Shown here piece by piece: positions 1 to 10,448 of a stretch of DNA of 64,000 nt. A program made the translations under genes and the position numbers. The DNA lies in assembly GCA_028095005.1 (NCBI GenBank), contig CM051463.1, positions 61,170,251-61,234,250 of the forward strand, written 5' to 3'. The DNA comes from Rhynchospora pubera. Taxonomy: Eukaryota > Streptophyta > Magnoliopsida > Poales > Cyperaceae. The stretch's first letter is position 1, and each line of letters opens with the position of its first letter. The notes below the pieces were generated by a model that was not told the DNA's origin, did no database searches, and was given only the letters and a program-made list of their open reading frames with translations.

Positions 1-247
1 AATTATTAAATTTTTTGAAAAAAACTACTAAATTTGATTTTCAAAGAGATTTTAATATAGAGATCATATTGAGCAATTTGAATTGATCATTTGAAATTTT
101 AATTGTTAACATTTCGAATTTAATATTTTTTTCATCCTATATGTTTGATTCTAGTATTACTATGTAGTTTTCATCTCGACTATGAATTAAATGCGCAAAT
201 TTTGAGTATGAATTAAAGAGGAAACCTTAGTTGCCTTGTAAAGTTTA

Positions 248-279
<32 letters not shown>

Positions 280-782
280 ATGGTATGGTGGGCAGAAAAA
301 AAATTACGCGATGAATCATAGTCGTATAATGTTTGATTACCCTCATTCTCCGTTAAGCACTATGAGTTTCAGTTTGAGCAACCGTCCTCTACACGCTTTC
401 ACGCTTTTAGTCAGTTTTAGAACTTCCACGTGCACGATCACCTTATTTAGCAACTGACTGCAATGCCTATATAAGCATTAGGCTTCATCTGGAGAGGGGG
501 TTCGAATTTTGAGGATTTTAAGAAAGATCAAGAAGGAAAGCTAGATCTGTTCGGTGGCTGCTAAGTCTTTTTGTGGGCCGTTGGAGTTGTCGCAGAGGGC
601 AGAAGAGAGATTTAGAGAGCAATATGTTGTAATCTATATTTCTGTCTTATGTTACTCTATTTTGATGGTACATTTTATTATTTTGTTATGTATATAACAA
701 AGTAGACTATTTTTAGGGGTCATGATAGTGAACGTTTTGTTTATTTGATATTTACATAATTACTTAAGTTTTATTCGATATC
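1..782. repeat. Duplicated segment, unit 1 copy
   Basis: This stretch aligns with 20160-20905 over almost its whole length, with scattered substitutions and small indels. Shared landmarks are the block around 490-640, which contains AAGATCAAGAAGG and GAAGAGAGATTT, and the AT-rich tail after it. Similarity stops near GATATC at about 782. It marks the start of a tandem unit repeated downstream. No open frame is shared by both copies, so I see no coding function. Confidence 0.7.
249..278. repeat. Poly(A) tract of 30 bases
   Basis: An uninterrupted run of A inside the duplicated segment. The matching place in the second copy (about 20399) has only a short A run, so the tract expanded after the duplication. 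Confidence 0.9.
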
Positions 783-1343
783 TTATATTTTATACCTTGA
801 GCTTGATTTGTTTAATTGATGTTGTTGACTTGTTCTAAGTAGATTCGGCACTTACCCAATAAGTGGAGGCCTTGCTTGATTTATTGGTGCATCAACTCGA
901 CTAAAACTTAGTCAATTCAATAATCTCATGTATAATTAGATGGTTAAAACCTGAAAGATGAAATCAAGGCGAAGAACCAGTAATTCCAAGATGAAAGCTT
1001 ATTAGAAATATCATAGGATCAAGGTATAAACTTATAGAACCTAAACCACGAAACAAGTTGAAATTTAGAGTTTGTAAGTGAATAATTAAGTTAGTTAATT
1101 GGAACTTGACATGTAACGAAAGTTAGAATTAAGAAATCTTAGTTAAACAATTAATCCATACATTTATTAAGCAAAACAAGTAAAATTGCAAGTACAAAGT
1201 TGATCCAAGTAGGTCACTTAATTGTCTGACGGGTTATATGTGCCATTCAATAGTCCAAGCGACCCACTAAGTAGTCAGCGACCTAAGCACCTAGCGGGTT
1301 GATACAAGAGTAAGCAGGTCATTGGCTTTAGAAATAAACTAAA
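783..1343. other. Intergenic, no gene seen
   Basis: No convincing open frame, repeat or RNA gene. The sequence has no counterpart in the second duplicated unit, where different DNA follows the shared segment. Confidence 0.5.
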
Positions 1344-2338
1344 GGGGCGTTTGTTTGTGTAGTAAGGAATTGTATAATTTAAGGATGCCTAAGTGTTTAT
1401 GTAGTGTTATGTAATAGATGTTTGGTTGTGTAGTAAGGATGACTAACTTAATGCATGCATATATTCATGTCAAAAGACTAAAATGCCCTTAAATTTGAAT
1501 TAGTATTATGTATTATATGTTGTGACCTAATTATTGTTAATTATTAATTATTATAAAAATTAATTATTAATGATGATAATAAATCATTTTTACTATTATG
1601 AAATATTAATAATTACTTTTAATTAAATATTATAAATATTATTATTATTTTATAATAAAAATTATTATTGATTAATTATCTTCAATTAATTATTATTCTT
1701 AAATCATTATTATTAATAATTAATATTACTTGTTAAATATTATTAATTATAATAATTAATCTTTGTTATTAATTATGATTTTTTAATAATTATTGTTACT
1801 TATTAAGTATTATTATTTATTAATTAATTTTTAATTTTTAATTATTATAAAAATAAATTATTAATGATAATAAGAAATCATTTTATTATTATGAAATATT
1901 ATTAATTATTTTTAATTAAATATTATAAATATTAGTAATTATTTTTAATTAAATATTATAAATATTATTAATTATTTAATAATAAATCAATATTGTTTAT
2001 TAATTATTATTATTACTTGTTATATATTATTATTTATTTATTTATTATAATAATTAATATTTATTACTAATTATGATTTTTTAATAGTTATTGTTACTTA
2101 TTAAATATTATTATTTATTAATTATTATCAATTATTATAGATTATTAAATATTATTATTAATTATTTCTAAAGGGTATTGTTGGAAAAAAAATTAAAGGG
2201 GACCGGTGCATAACTTATGCAACCTATTTAGGTTGCATAACTTATGTACCCTTAAGGCATCTTATGTAAGAGGTGTTTGGTGACTTAAGGATACATAACT
2301 TAAGTTATGCACCCTTTAAGTCACAAACAAACGCACCC
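1344..2338. mobile_element. AT-rich non-autonomous inverted-repeat element, copy 1
   Basis: The ends are an imperfect inverted repeat: GGGGCGTTTGTTTGTG at the left, and CACAAACAAACGCACCC at the right. The roughly 960-bp interior is almost entirely A/T (TTATTAAT-like), with no coding capacity. TAAA lies on both sides (1340-1343 and 2339-2342) and may be the target duplication. A shorter relative with the same ends sits at 21199-21909 in different flanking DNA, so the two are separate insertions. The superfamily is not decided by what I can see. Confidence 0.6.
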
Positions 2339-2575
2339 TAAAGCACTAGCATACCTGAAACCCCCAAGTTTTTTTTTTACCAACATTTAATGCCTTGAAT
2401 TGATGGGTTAATTTAGGATTTTTATTATTTACGAATGTTTAGTAGTTTAAATAGCCAAAAAAATTCTTTTCAACTTGTATCTAAATCTAGTTATTTGGTT
2501 ATGGTAAAATTTGGTGATCGAATATTCTGTCACCATAGCTCGATCTTGAATTACTTAACGATAGTTGTACGCTTG
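2339..2575. other. Intergenic, no gene seen
   Basis: Short unique stretch between the AT-rich element and the Athila insertion. The last five bases (GCTTG) are the left target duplication of that insertion. Confidence 0.5.
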
Positions 2576-4287
2576 TGATATCTCATATTTATATCGATAT
2601 TTTGACCAGACTTCACATCGAAATTATAACTAAAACTGTGATTTTATCTTGTTTTTCGCTTTTGTTTGCCAGATTTGGCACTGCCGTTGCGTTTTGTTTT
2701 ATTTTTATAGGAACTCGAAGAAAGCAGCAAATAAGCAATGAATTGGATAGCTAGACGACTCATTCCTAGCTTAGATCAAGTCTCGACTCAGCCCGATGCA
2801 CCACCTACGCACAAGTCCAACCACTCCACAGCCTATCTCACTCAACCTCTACAATCCAGCCCGGATTCCTCCTAATCCGGACCCGATCCTTATGCAAACT
2901 CAATCCAGTGGCTCTAATCCGGTCCGGATTGCATCCTGTCCGGTCCGGATTGCCATATAAAGAAGGTTCTGATTAGAAATTAAAGGCGATTTCTTTTATG
3001 GAAAGGGAGGTAATTTCGTGTGTGTGATTGAGGGAAGGTAGCTGGACGTCCAGGCAGGCAGGGGAGGCAATTTAGGCGTGCTCCATCTTTGGAAAGGCAT
3101 CATTCCTCATTCCACAACTTTCTCTCTCTCTCTCCAGCAGCAGATCTAGGTTTTTGGGTGCTTTTCTCTCTTCTTTGGGCGACTAGGGCAGAGGCTAGGC
3201 ACGTTTTGGAGCTTGGCTTTGCTGTGGCAACGAGTTCTCAAGGTCTTAAGGTGTTCTCTAGCGCGACGGCAGCGGTTGACAACTTAAAAACTTGGATATT
3301 TGTTGTTTCTCTCATACTTTCTCTCTAAATTCTGTTTTTATGGCTTGTATGACTTTATCTCTTGCTATTTGCTTGTTGTTTGAAGTTATGTTAGGCTAAA
3401 CTTTTAATGCTTTAGGGGTAGATGTAGCTTAGGGTTTGGATTGCTTGATTTACTCTTTTGGTTGATGGAAGAAGTCAATTACCTTTGGGAGTTTTATTGA
3501 TTTGCTTGTGTTTTGTGTTTATTATTACTTGTGTTGCTCTGCTTGTGTACGGCCGCACTTGTTTGAGACATCAACTCATTATAATAACTGAACCTTTCAC
3601 TAGTATTTTGAGGTAGGTCAATGGCGAAAGTCGACCAGTTAGTAACCAAAAGTAAACACTTCTAATTAGGCGAAAGTCTAAGTTAGATATCTCGCAGAAA
3701 ACCGATTGTAAACTCGAATAGGTCCACCGGCAAACGAAAGTTGAGGGTGCAATGCATTCGATGAGGGTTAACACTAGGTTCTATACCAAATACCGTACCC
3801 AATAAGTGACAACAAAGGGTTAGGGAGTTTAGGTATGGCTAGATGGACCCTTGACTTGAATAAATCAGCAATTGAGTAAATCACAGCATTCACGCAGTGG
3901 AATCCGGACCGGATTGGCCACGATCCGGACCGGATTAGTGAAACAGAGACACGAAAGTGGTATGTTTCGCAACCCTGTGACCAAACCTAAGTGAAATCGA
4001 ATCCTAAGGCACTTTTAGCATCATATATTAAACTGTTAGAAAATCCCAAAAATATTTACTCGCATTGTTTTGAATTATTTTCATATTTACAATTGCATTC
4101 CTTAATTTATCTTTCATTTATTCTATTTGTGACTCAAAAACCTTTCTAAACTTTTACTGTCTAGATTTAACGAACCAATAAGAATAGTAATCATACCCAT
4201 CTCTGTGGGATCGACACCTTTACTTTGCTATAAACGACTAGTCGAGTACAAGGTTAATTTGTTTGACCCTGGTTTACACCTCGATCA
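2576..4287 (+). repeat. 5' LTR of the Athila element
   Basis: 1712 bp, TG...CA ends, same length as the 3' LTR. It contains a TATA-like CATATAAAG at about 2954. It holds one quartet (2853-2951) and one pair (3901-3936) of the 15-bp palindrome described in the findings. Short frames inside it are not genes. Confidence 0.95.
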
Positions 4288-4290
4288 AAA

Positions 4291-4308
4291 TGGCGCCGTT
4301 GCCGGGGA
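4291..4308 (+). other. Primer binding site (tRNA-Asp)
   Basis: TGGCGCCGTTGCCGGGGA begins three bases after the 5' LTR and is complementary to the 3' end of plant tRNA-Asp, the primer usual for Athila elements. Confidence 0.85.
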
Positions 4309-4400
4309 TGGCGTTATGATATTATTTCTTATTGAAGTAGTTAAAGACTAGATTTATTTTTATCTTTTTACTCATTCGTTCGCTTGTTTTTCTCTCTTTT

Positions 4401-7400
4401 GTGTGTAGGTTAACACTGGCTAGAGGATCTAAAAACACCCAACCCCAGATACCACACGATTATAACCTCAGGGGGAAGGGAGACAACTTCCACGAAGCTT
4501 CAAGCTCGAGCACGACTCAAGCTGCAGCTCGGAAAGGGAAGAAACAACAGCAGCCGCCTACACTGAATCCGGACCGGATTCCACCCAATCCAGTCCGGAT
4601 TTCAACTCAACAAATTTCAGAGGGCATAATCCGGACCGGATCGCAGACAATCCGGACCGAATTACCAAGGATTCAGCACATAGGTGAAGGGACAAGTGTA
4701 CCAATGGCTGAACGAACTGATGAAGCTAGGCAACTTGAGGCTTTACGCCTTGAGTTAGAGGCCACTCAACAAAGAATTCTCCAAGACCGACTCGCGCTCG
4801 AGCAAGACCGACTCAACTTCGAGGATGAGCGCAATGGAAATTTCAATGATGGCGGAAGCATCCATGGAGCGCAAGCTAATCCCGAAGAAGCTCAGGGGCC
4901 ACACAAAACTCTTCGCGAGCATTCTGCCCCTCGAGTCCAAGACGTGGATGGACCGATCGTGATTAGGGGGATCGCTGCCAACAACATGCAAATCAACCCC
5001 GCGCATGTCGCGCTCGTGCAACAAAACCAATTCTATGGGGCTGACCAAGAGGACCCGCATGCACACTTACAAGCTTTTCTTGATTGCACCAAATTGTTGA
5101 AATTCAACGGGGTTTCCCCGGATTCAATTAGACTTCTCTTGTTTCATTTTTCTCTTAAGGATAAGGCCAAGAAATGGTATAACACACTGAAAAGAGGGTC
5201 AATTGATAATTGGGAAGCCATGGCTAGAATTTTTCTTGAACGGTATTTTCCAGCAAAAAGGGCCTTTGAAATCAGGAGAGAAATCACAAATTTCAAACAA
5301 AGGGGGGATGAATCTTATAGGGAAGCTTGGGAACGGTTTAGGGATTTAGAGAACTCTTGCCCTAACCATGGAATCCAAGATTGGTTAACTATTCACTCAT
5401 TCTATAATGGTCTTTATGATGGCATTAAAGTGAATGTTGATGCTCTTTCAGGTGGGAGTTTCACCCAACTCGATGCGGAGCAAGCACGCGAAGCGATTGA
5501 AAGGTGTGCCTTGCAATACAATTGGCCAGCACCCAACCCAACAAGGAGCAATCCCACTAGACACGAGGTCAAGGAGATCCAAGACACGCGAGATAGGATT
5601 GCTCATTTGGAAGCCGAGCTCGCGAAAATACAATCAATCAGTGGCACACACCTACTCTCCAATGAATGTGGAGTGTGTGGAGAAGAAGGGCACAAATCTC
5701 CTGATTGCCCTCTCCAATATGGCGATGGAGAACCCGAGGAGGTTAAGTCCTTCGAGGATGTTCACAACTGGTACCAAGGCATAACGGGGAATAACGAGGC
5801 AGGGGGTAGCCAAGGCAACTACCAAAACCGCGCGTTTGTCCCAAGAAAGATATACACCAACCGCGCTGGTAACCCACCTCAACCCAATCAAAATCGAGGT
5901 GTCCCGTTCCACAATGACCGTGGGCAAAACTTTCAAAGAAAGCCCTATATTGCACCAGAAGTTGAGCAGTTCATAGAGACCCAAAAAGCCCTAAATGAGC
6001 AAATTCTTGAGGGAATGACCAAACTTCAAAAAGAATCTGGAGCCGCCTCGCGGGTGGAAAAGACGATGGAAGGATTCTTTGCTTCTCAAAACATCCGCCC
6101 ACAAGGGCAGCTTCCAAGTCAACCCGAACCAAACCCTCGGGCAGAGATGAAGGCGGTGCACACGCTCAGGAGCGGCACCCTGTACAAAGACCCGCCTATG
6201 CCTGAAGAAACGACACCAAGCAATACAGCAGCAGCTGAATCGCCAGAAAATCCAGACCGGATTCTCCCTAATCCGGACCGGACTCTTGCTCAGGAAATTC
6301 CAGTGGAAGTAATCCGGTCCAAATCACCTCCAATCCGGACCGGATTAATAGGCGACAAGCGCATATCTCCTCTGAATCCCTTGTTGAAGGCACCCGAACA
6401 ACTGGTAAAGGCTCCTTTTCCTCAAAGGTTGGCCAAGGCAAAGGTAAACTCTCAGTTTAGGAGTTTCTTAGAGGTAATCAAGGGTTTGCAAATCACTATT
6501 CCTTTTACTGATGCGATTACTCAAATTCCTTCCTATGCAAAATTCTTGAAAGATCTCATTACTCACAAATTTCTTTTGGAAGAAATCAAAACTGCAGAAT
6601 TGACTGAGCAATGCAGCGCGGTGATCCAAAATAAGATGCCTCCCAAGATGGATGATCCGGGCAAATTCACCATACCTTGCACCATTGGCAAAACGACAAT
6701 CGGAAGGGCTTTGTGTGACAATGGAGCAAGCGTGAGTCTCATGCCTAAGTCCGTCTTCGACCGTATTGGTGTTGGCAGGTTGAAGCCATCAAACATGACT
6801 TTGCAACTCGCAGATTCATCGGTTCGGCTCCCTATTGGTGTAATTGAGGACATCCCAGTTAAACTTGGTAAATTCTTTATCCCTGGTGATTTTGTGATAA
6901 TGGATATGGAGGAAGATAAGGACGTTCCCATCATCTTGGGGCGTCCCTTCCTTAGAACTGCAGGGATATTGATGGACACGAGAGATGGGACCATTCTGGT
7001 GAGAGTTGGTGGCGAACAGTGGGAATATTCAATTAGTCAAGCAATGAAGTGCCCAAACCAACTCAACTCGTGCTACAAAATCGAAGCTAAGGAGACACCG
7101 ATCGAACAACCGCTTGAGGACCAATACTCGGATGCTCTCAGGAGCTATCATGAGTTTCTCTGTGACGTACAGGAAACAATCGCGGTAGAGGAACCCATCC
7201 AGGAGATCACCGACGAGGCAAGCCCTGAAAGCACCAATAATCCGGACCGGATTCTCCCTGATCCAGACCGGATTCGAGGCTCTGGAATTACAGAAGTTTT
7301 CTCATGCGACAATCCAGACCGGATCGACTCCAATTCGGACCGGATTCCAGATCCGGAAAAGCCACCTCAAGTCGAACTTAAACCTCTACCCGCCACATTA

Positions 7401-10388
7401 AGGTATGAGTTTCTCGGACCCAATCAAACATACCCTGTTATTATTAACTCTGCTTTGGATGATAAGCAAACAGGAAAACTCTTGGAGGAACTTAGGGCAC
7501 GTAAGAAGGCAATCGGGTATTCAATAAGCGACTTGAAGGGAATCCACCCCTCGTTCTGCACGCATCGCATATTGATGGAAGATGACCACAAACCCTCCAT
7601 TGAGGCACAAAGGAGGCTCAACCCAAACTTGAAGGAAGTTGTCAAGAAGGAGATACTCAAGCTTCTTGACGCGGGTGTCATCTACCCGATCTCGGACAGC
7701 AAATGGGTTAGCCCAGTTCATGTGGTTCCCAAGAAAGGTGGCACAACCGTGGTGAAGAATGAGAAGAATGAGTTGATCCAAACACGCATGGTGACTGGTT
7801 GGCGCATGTGCATCGATTATCGAAAACTCAACGCGGCAACCCGCAAGGATCACTTTCCATTGCCATTTGTTGATCAACTTCTTGAAAGACTTGCATCTCA
7901 TTCTTACTTTTGTTATCTAGATGGTTATTCTGGTTTCTTTCAAATTCCCATTCACCCAGATGACCAAGAAAAGACCACTTTTACATATCCATATGGTACC
8001 TTTGCTTATAGGAGAATGCCTTTTGGGTTATGTAATGCACCAGCAACCTTCCAACGTGCCATGATGGCCATTTTCTCTGATTTGATCGAAAATGTGATGG
8101 AAGTATTCATGGACGATTTTTCTGTTTATGGTTCTTCATTTGACACTTGTTTGACTAATCTTTCGAAAGTTTTGCAGCATTGTGAAGAGGTCAATCTTGT
8201 CTTGAATTGGGAGAAATGCCACTTTATGGTGCAAACGGGAGTTGTGTTGGGACACGTGGTCACGGCTAATGGAATTGAAGTTGATCAAGCGAAAGTGCAA
8301 GTGATTGAGAAGTTAGGGATGCCGTCAAATGTCAAGGACGTGCAAAGCTTCTTAGGACATGCCGGCTTTTACCGTCGCTTTATCAAAGATTTTTCAAAAA
8401 TTGCTAAACCTCTCACTAATCTCTTGATTAAGGACATTGACTTTGTTGTTAATGATGATTGCCTTCGTGCTTTTCAGGAATTAAAGAAAGCTCTTGTCAC
8501 CGCACCAATCTTGCAACCGCCGGACTGGTCCATGCCATTTGAGCTCATGTGCGATGCGAGCGACTATGCGGTGGGAGCAGTGCTTGGTCAAAGACGAGAT
8601 AAGAAACCCGTGGCTATTTACTACGCAAGCAAAGTGCTAGACCCAGCTCAAATGAATTACACGACCACGGAGAAGGAATTGCTTGCCATTGTCTTTGCCC
8701 TTGACAAATTTAGATCCTATCTCGTGGGGTCTAAGGTCATAGTGTTCACCGATCATGCGACGATTCGGTATCTCTTGGCCAAAAAGGATGCTAAACCAAG
8801 ACTCTTAAGGTGGATTCTACTTCTCCAAGAATTCGACCTTGAAATAAGAGACAAAAAGGGATCCGAAAACTCAGTAGCAGACCATTTGTCAAGGCTACAC
8901 AATGAAGAAAGTGAAGGGGAAGGATTGCCAATCAATGAATCATTCCCAGATGAGCAACTCATGGCAGTGACACGTAATCCGGACCGGATTCCATCCAATC
9001 CAGACCGGATTCAAGCCTCTGGAATCGACGAAGTGCATTGTCATGAAGCAATCCGGTCCGGATCCCAACCTATTCAGTCCGGATTGCAGGCGCCCTGGTA
9101 CGCAGACTTGGCAAACTACTTGGCAAGCGGTGTATTACCTCCCGAGATGAGTTACCAAGAAAAGAAGAAGCTCAAGTCAGACGCCAAGTACTACTTTTGG
9201 GAGGAGCCCTACTTGTTTAAACTTGGCATAGATGATGTCTATCGCCGATGCATCTCTTATGAAGAAGTTCGACTCGTTCTTGCTCATTGCCACTCCTCAG
9301 CTTATGGCGGGCACGCATCCTTCTCCAAAACGGCCGCTAAGGTATTACAATCTGGTTTTTATTGGCCCACCTTGTTTAAAGATGCTCGTTCTTTTGTTTT
9401 GTCTTGTGATCAGTGCCAAAGAACGGGAAACATATCCAAGCGGAGCGAGATGCCCCTCAACCCAATTCTTGAAGTGGAGATATTTGATGTTTGGGGTGTC
9501 GACTTCATGGGCCCATTCCCATCCTCCTATGGGAACGAGTATATCTTGGTGGCGGTTGATTACGTGTCTAAGTGGGTCGAGGCAATCGCATGCAAGGCGG
9601 CCGATGCAAATTCGGTAATCAAGCTCTTTTCAAAGATAATATTTCCTCGTTTTGGTGTTCCCAAGGCAGTGATAAGCGATGGAGGCAAGTACTTCATCAA
9701 CCGCCAATTCGACAACCTCTTGAAGAAGCACGGTGTCACACACAAGGTGGCAACTCCTTACCACCCTCAAACAAGTGGTCAAGTCGAAGTCTCAAACAGA
9801 GAGATCAAAAGCATTCTCGAAAAGACGGTGGCCCGCACACGCAAGGACTGGGCCATGAAACTTGATGATGCACTTTGGGCATACAGGACCGCATTCAAGA
9901 CGCCAATCGGCATGAGCCCCTTCAAATTGGTGTATGGCAAGCCTTGTCACTTACCCGTTGAGATTGAACACAAGGCGCTTTGGGCGATTCGCACACTAAA
10001 CATGGACTTGCACGCGGCGGGTCAAAAGAGGATTCTTGACTTGCATGAGATGGATGAGGTACGTTTCCATTCCTATGAAAATGCAAAATTATATAAAGAA
10101 AAGACGAAATTGTTGCATGATAGGAATATTTCGAGGCGAGAATTCAAAGAAGGCGACTTGGTGTTGCTATTCAACTCGAGGCTCAAGCTCTTTCCAGGGA
10201 AACTCAAGTCAAGATGGTCCGGGCCATTTCGAGTCGTGAAAGTCTATCCTTTCGGAGCGGTGGACATTTGTGACAAGGACTCGGAACCATTTAAGGTCAA
10301 TGGACAGCGCCTAAAGCATTACATTGCAAATCATGACATTGGAGAAGTGATGGTTGTTTCGCTTCTCGATCCGCCCGTCGCGACATGA
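4401..10388 (+). CDS. gag-pol: Athila gag-pol polyprotein
   Basis: One uninterrupted frame of about 1995 codons makes the capsid and enzymes for reverse transcription and integration. Reading from 4401: gag capsid about residues 190-400; zinc knuckle CX2CX4HX4C at 423-436; aspartic protease LCDNGASV with D773 and a later IILGRPFL; reverse transcriptase with FMDD at 1236-1239; RNase H starting near D1385; integrase HHCC zinc finger about 1625-1680 and a D1701, D1760, E1796 core, the last two separated by 35 residues. All catalytic motifs look intact. The frame start is odd. The first in-frame ATG is at 4704, and the likely ancestral start MARGSK now reads CTG at 4416. The bases before 4401 look like a 3' splice site. 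Four linkers encode repeated NPDRI or IRSG peptides (residues about 56-88, 617-649, 947-982, 1526-1562). Confidence 0.9.
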   Translation: MCRLTLARGSKNTQPQIPHDYNLRGKGDNFHEASSSSTTQAAARKGKKQQQPPTLNPDRIPPNPVRISTQQISEGIIRTGSQTIRTELPRIQHIGEGTSVPMAERTDEARQLEALRLELEATQQRILQDRLALEQDRLNFEDERNGNFNDGGSIHGAQANPEEAQGPHKTLREHSAPRVQDVDGPIVIRGIAANNMQINPAHVALVQQNQFYGADQEDPHAHLQAFLDCTKLLKFNGVSPDSIRLLLFHFSLKDKAKKWYNTLKRGSIDNWEAMARIFLERYFPAKRAFEIRREITNFKQRGDESYREAWERFRDLENSCPNHGIQDWLTIHSFYNGLYDGIKVNVDALSGGSFTQLDAEQAREAIERCALQYNWPAPNPTRSNPTRHEVKEIQDTRDRIAHLEAELAKIQSISGTHLLSNECGVCGEEGHKSPDCPLQYGDGEPEEVKSFEDVHNWYQGITGNNEAGGSQGNYQNRAFVPRKIYTNRAGNPPQPNQNRGVPFHNDRGQNFQRKPYIAPEVEQFIETQKALNEQILEGMTKLQKESGAASRVEKTMEGFFASQNIRPQGQLPSQPEPNPRAEMKAVHTLRSGTLYKDPPMPEETTPSNTAAAESPENPDRILPNPDRTLAQEIPVEVIRSKSPPIRTGLIGDKRISPLNPLLKAPEQLVKAPFPQRLAKAKVNSQFRSFLEVIKGLQITIPFTDAITQIPSYAKFLKDLITHKFLLEEIKTAELTEQCSAVIQNKMPPKMDDPGKFTIPCTIGKTTIGRALCDNGASVSLMPKSVFDRIGVGRLKPSNMTLQLADSSVRLPIGVIEDIPVKLGKFFIPGDFVIMDMEEDKDVPIILGRPFLRTAGILMDTRDGTILVRVGGEQWEYSISQAMKCPNQLNSCYKIEAKETPIEQPLEDQYSDALRSYHEFLCDVQETIAVEEPIQEITDEASPESTNNPDRILPDPDRIRGSGITEVFSCDNPDRIDSNSDRIPDPEKPPQVELKPLPATLRYEFLGPNQTYPVIINSALDDKQTGKLLEELRARKKAIGYSISDLKGIHPSFCTHRILMEDDHKPSIEAQRRLNPNLKEVVKKEILKLLDAGVIYPISDSKWVSPVHVVPKKGGTTVVKNEKNELIQTRMVTGWRMCIDYRKLNAATRKDHFPLPFVDQLLERLASHSYFCYLDGYSGFFQIPIHPDDQEKTTFTYPYGTFAYRRMPFGLCNAPATFQRAMMAIFSDLIENVMEVFMDDFSVYGSSFDTCLTNLSKVLQHCEEVNLVLNWEKCHFMVQTGVVLGHVVTANGIEVDQAKVQVIEKLGMPSNVKDVQSFLGHAGFYRRFIKDFSKIAKPLTNLLIKDIDFVVNDDCLRAFQELKKALVTAPILQPPDWSMPFELMCDASDYAVGAVLGQRRDKKPVAIYYASKVLDPAQMNYTTTEKELLAIVFALDKFRSYLVGSKVIVFTDHATIRYLLAKKDAKPRLLRWILLLQEFDLEIRDKKGSENSVADHLSRLHNEESEGEGLPINESFPDEQLMAVTRNPDRIPSNPDRIQASGIDEVHCHEAIRSGSQPIQSGLQAPWYADLANYLASGVLPPEMSYQEKKKLKSDAKYYFWEEPYLFKLGIDDVYRRCISYEEVRLVLAHCHSSAYGGHASFSKTAAKVLQSGFYWPTLFKDARSFVLSCDQCQRTGNISKRSEMPLNPILEVEIFDVWGVDFMGPFPSSYGNEYILVAVDYVSKWVEAIACKAADANSVIKLFSKIIFPRFGVPKAVISDGGKYFINRQFDNLLKKHGVTHKVATPYHPQTSGQVEVSNREIKSILEKTVARTRKDWAMKLDDALWAYRTAFKTPIGMSPFKLVYGKPCHLPVEIEHKALWAIRTLNMDLHAAGQKRILDLHEMDEVRFHSYENAKLYKEKTKLLHDRNISRREFKEGDLVLLFNSRLKLFPGKLKSRWSGPFRVVKVYPFGAVDICDKDSEPFKVNGQRLKHYIANHDIGEVMVVSLLDPPVAT

Positions 10389-10426
10389 GTGAAATGATGG
10401 TCAAGCTAAAGACCTAAAACAAGCGC

Positions 10427-10448
10427 TTCTTGGGAAGCAACCCAAGAA
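10427..10448 (+). promoter_or_regulatory. Stem-loop after the pol stop
   Basis: TTCTTGGG and CCCAAGAA form an 8-bp perfect stem around the loop AAGCAA, 39 bases after the pol stop. From memory, a similar GGGAGGCAACCC motif is common at this place in plant Athila-like elements. Its role is unknown to me. Confidence 0.55.

Noticed and set aside
3571..3774. Identical-looking short frames in both LTRs (also 13266-13469)
   Set aside because: They are the same LTR bases read twice on the antisense strand; no family resemblance and no reason to be coding.
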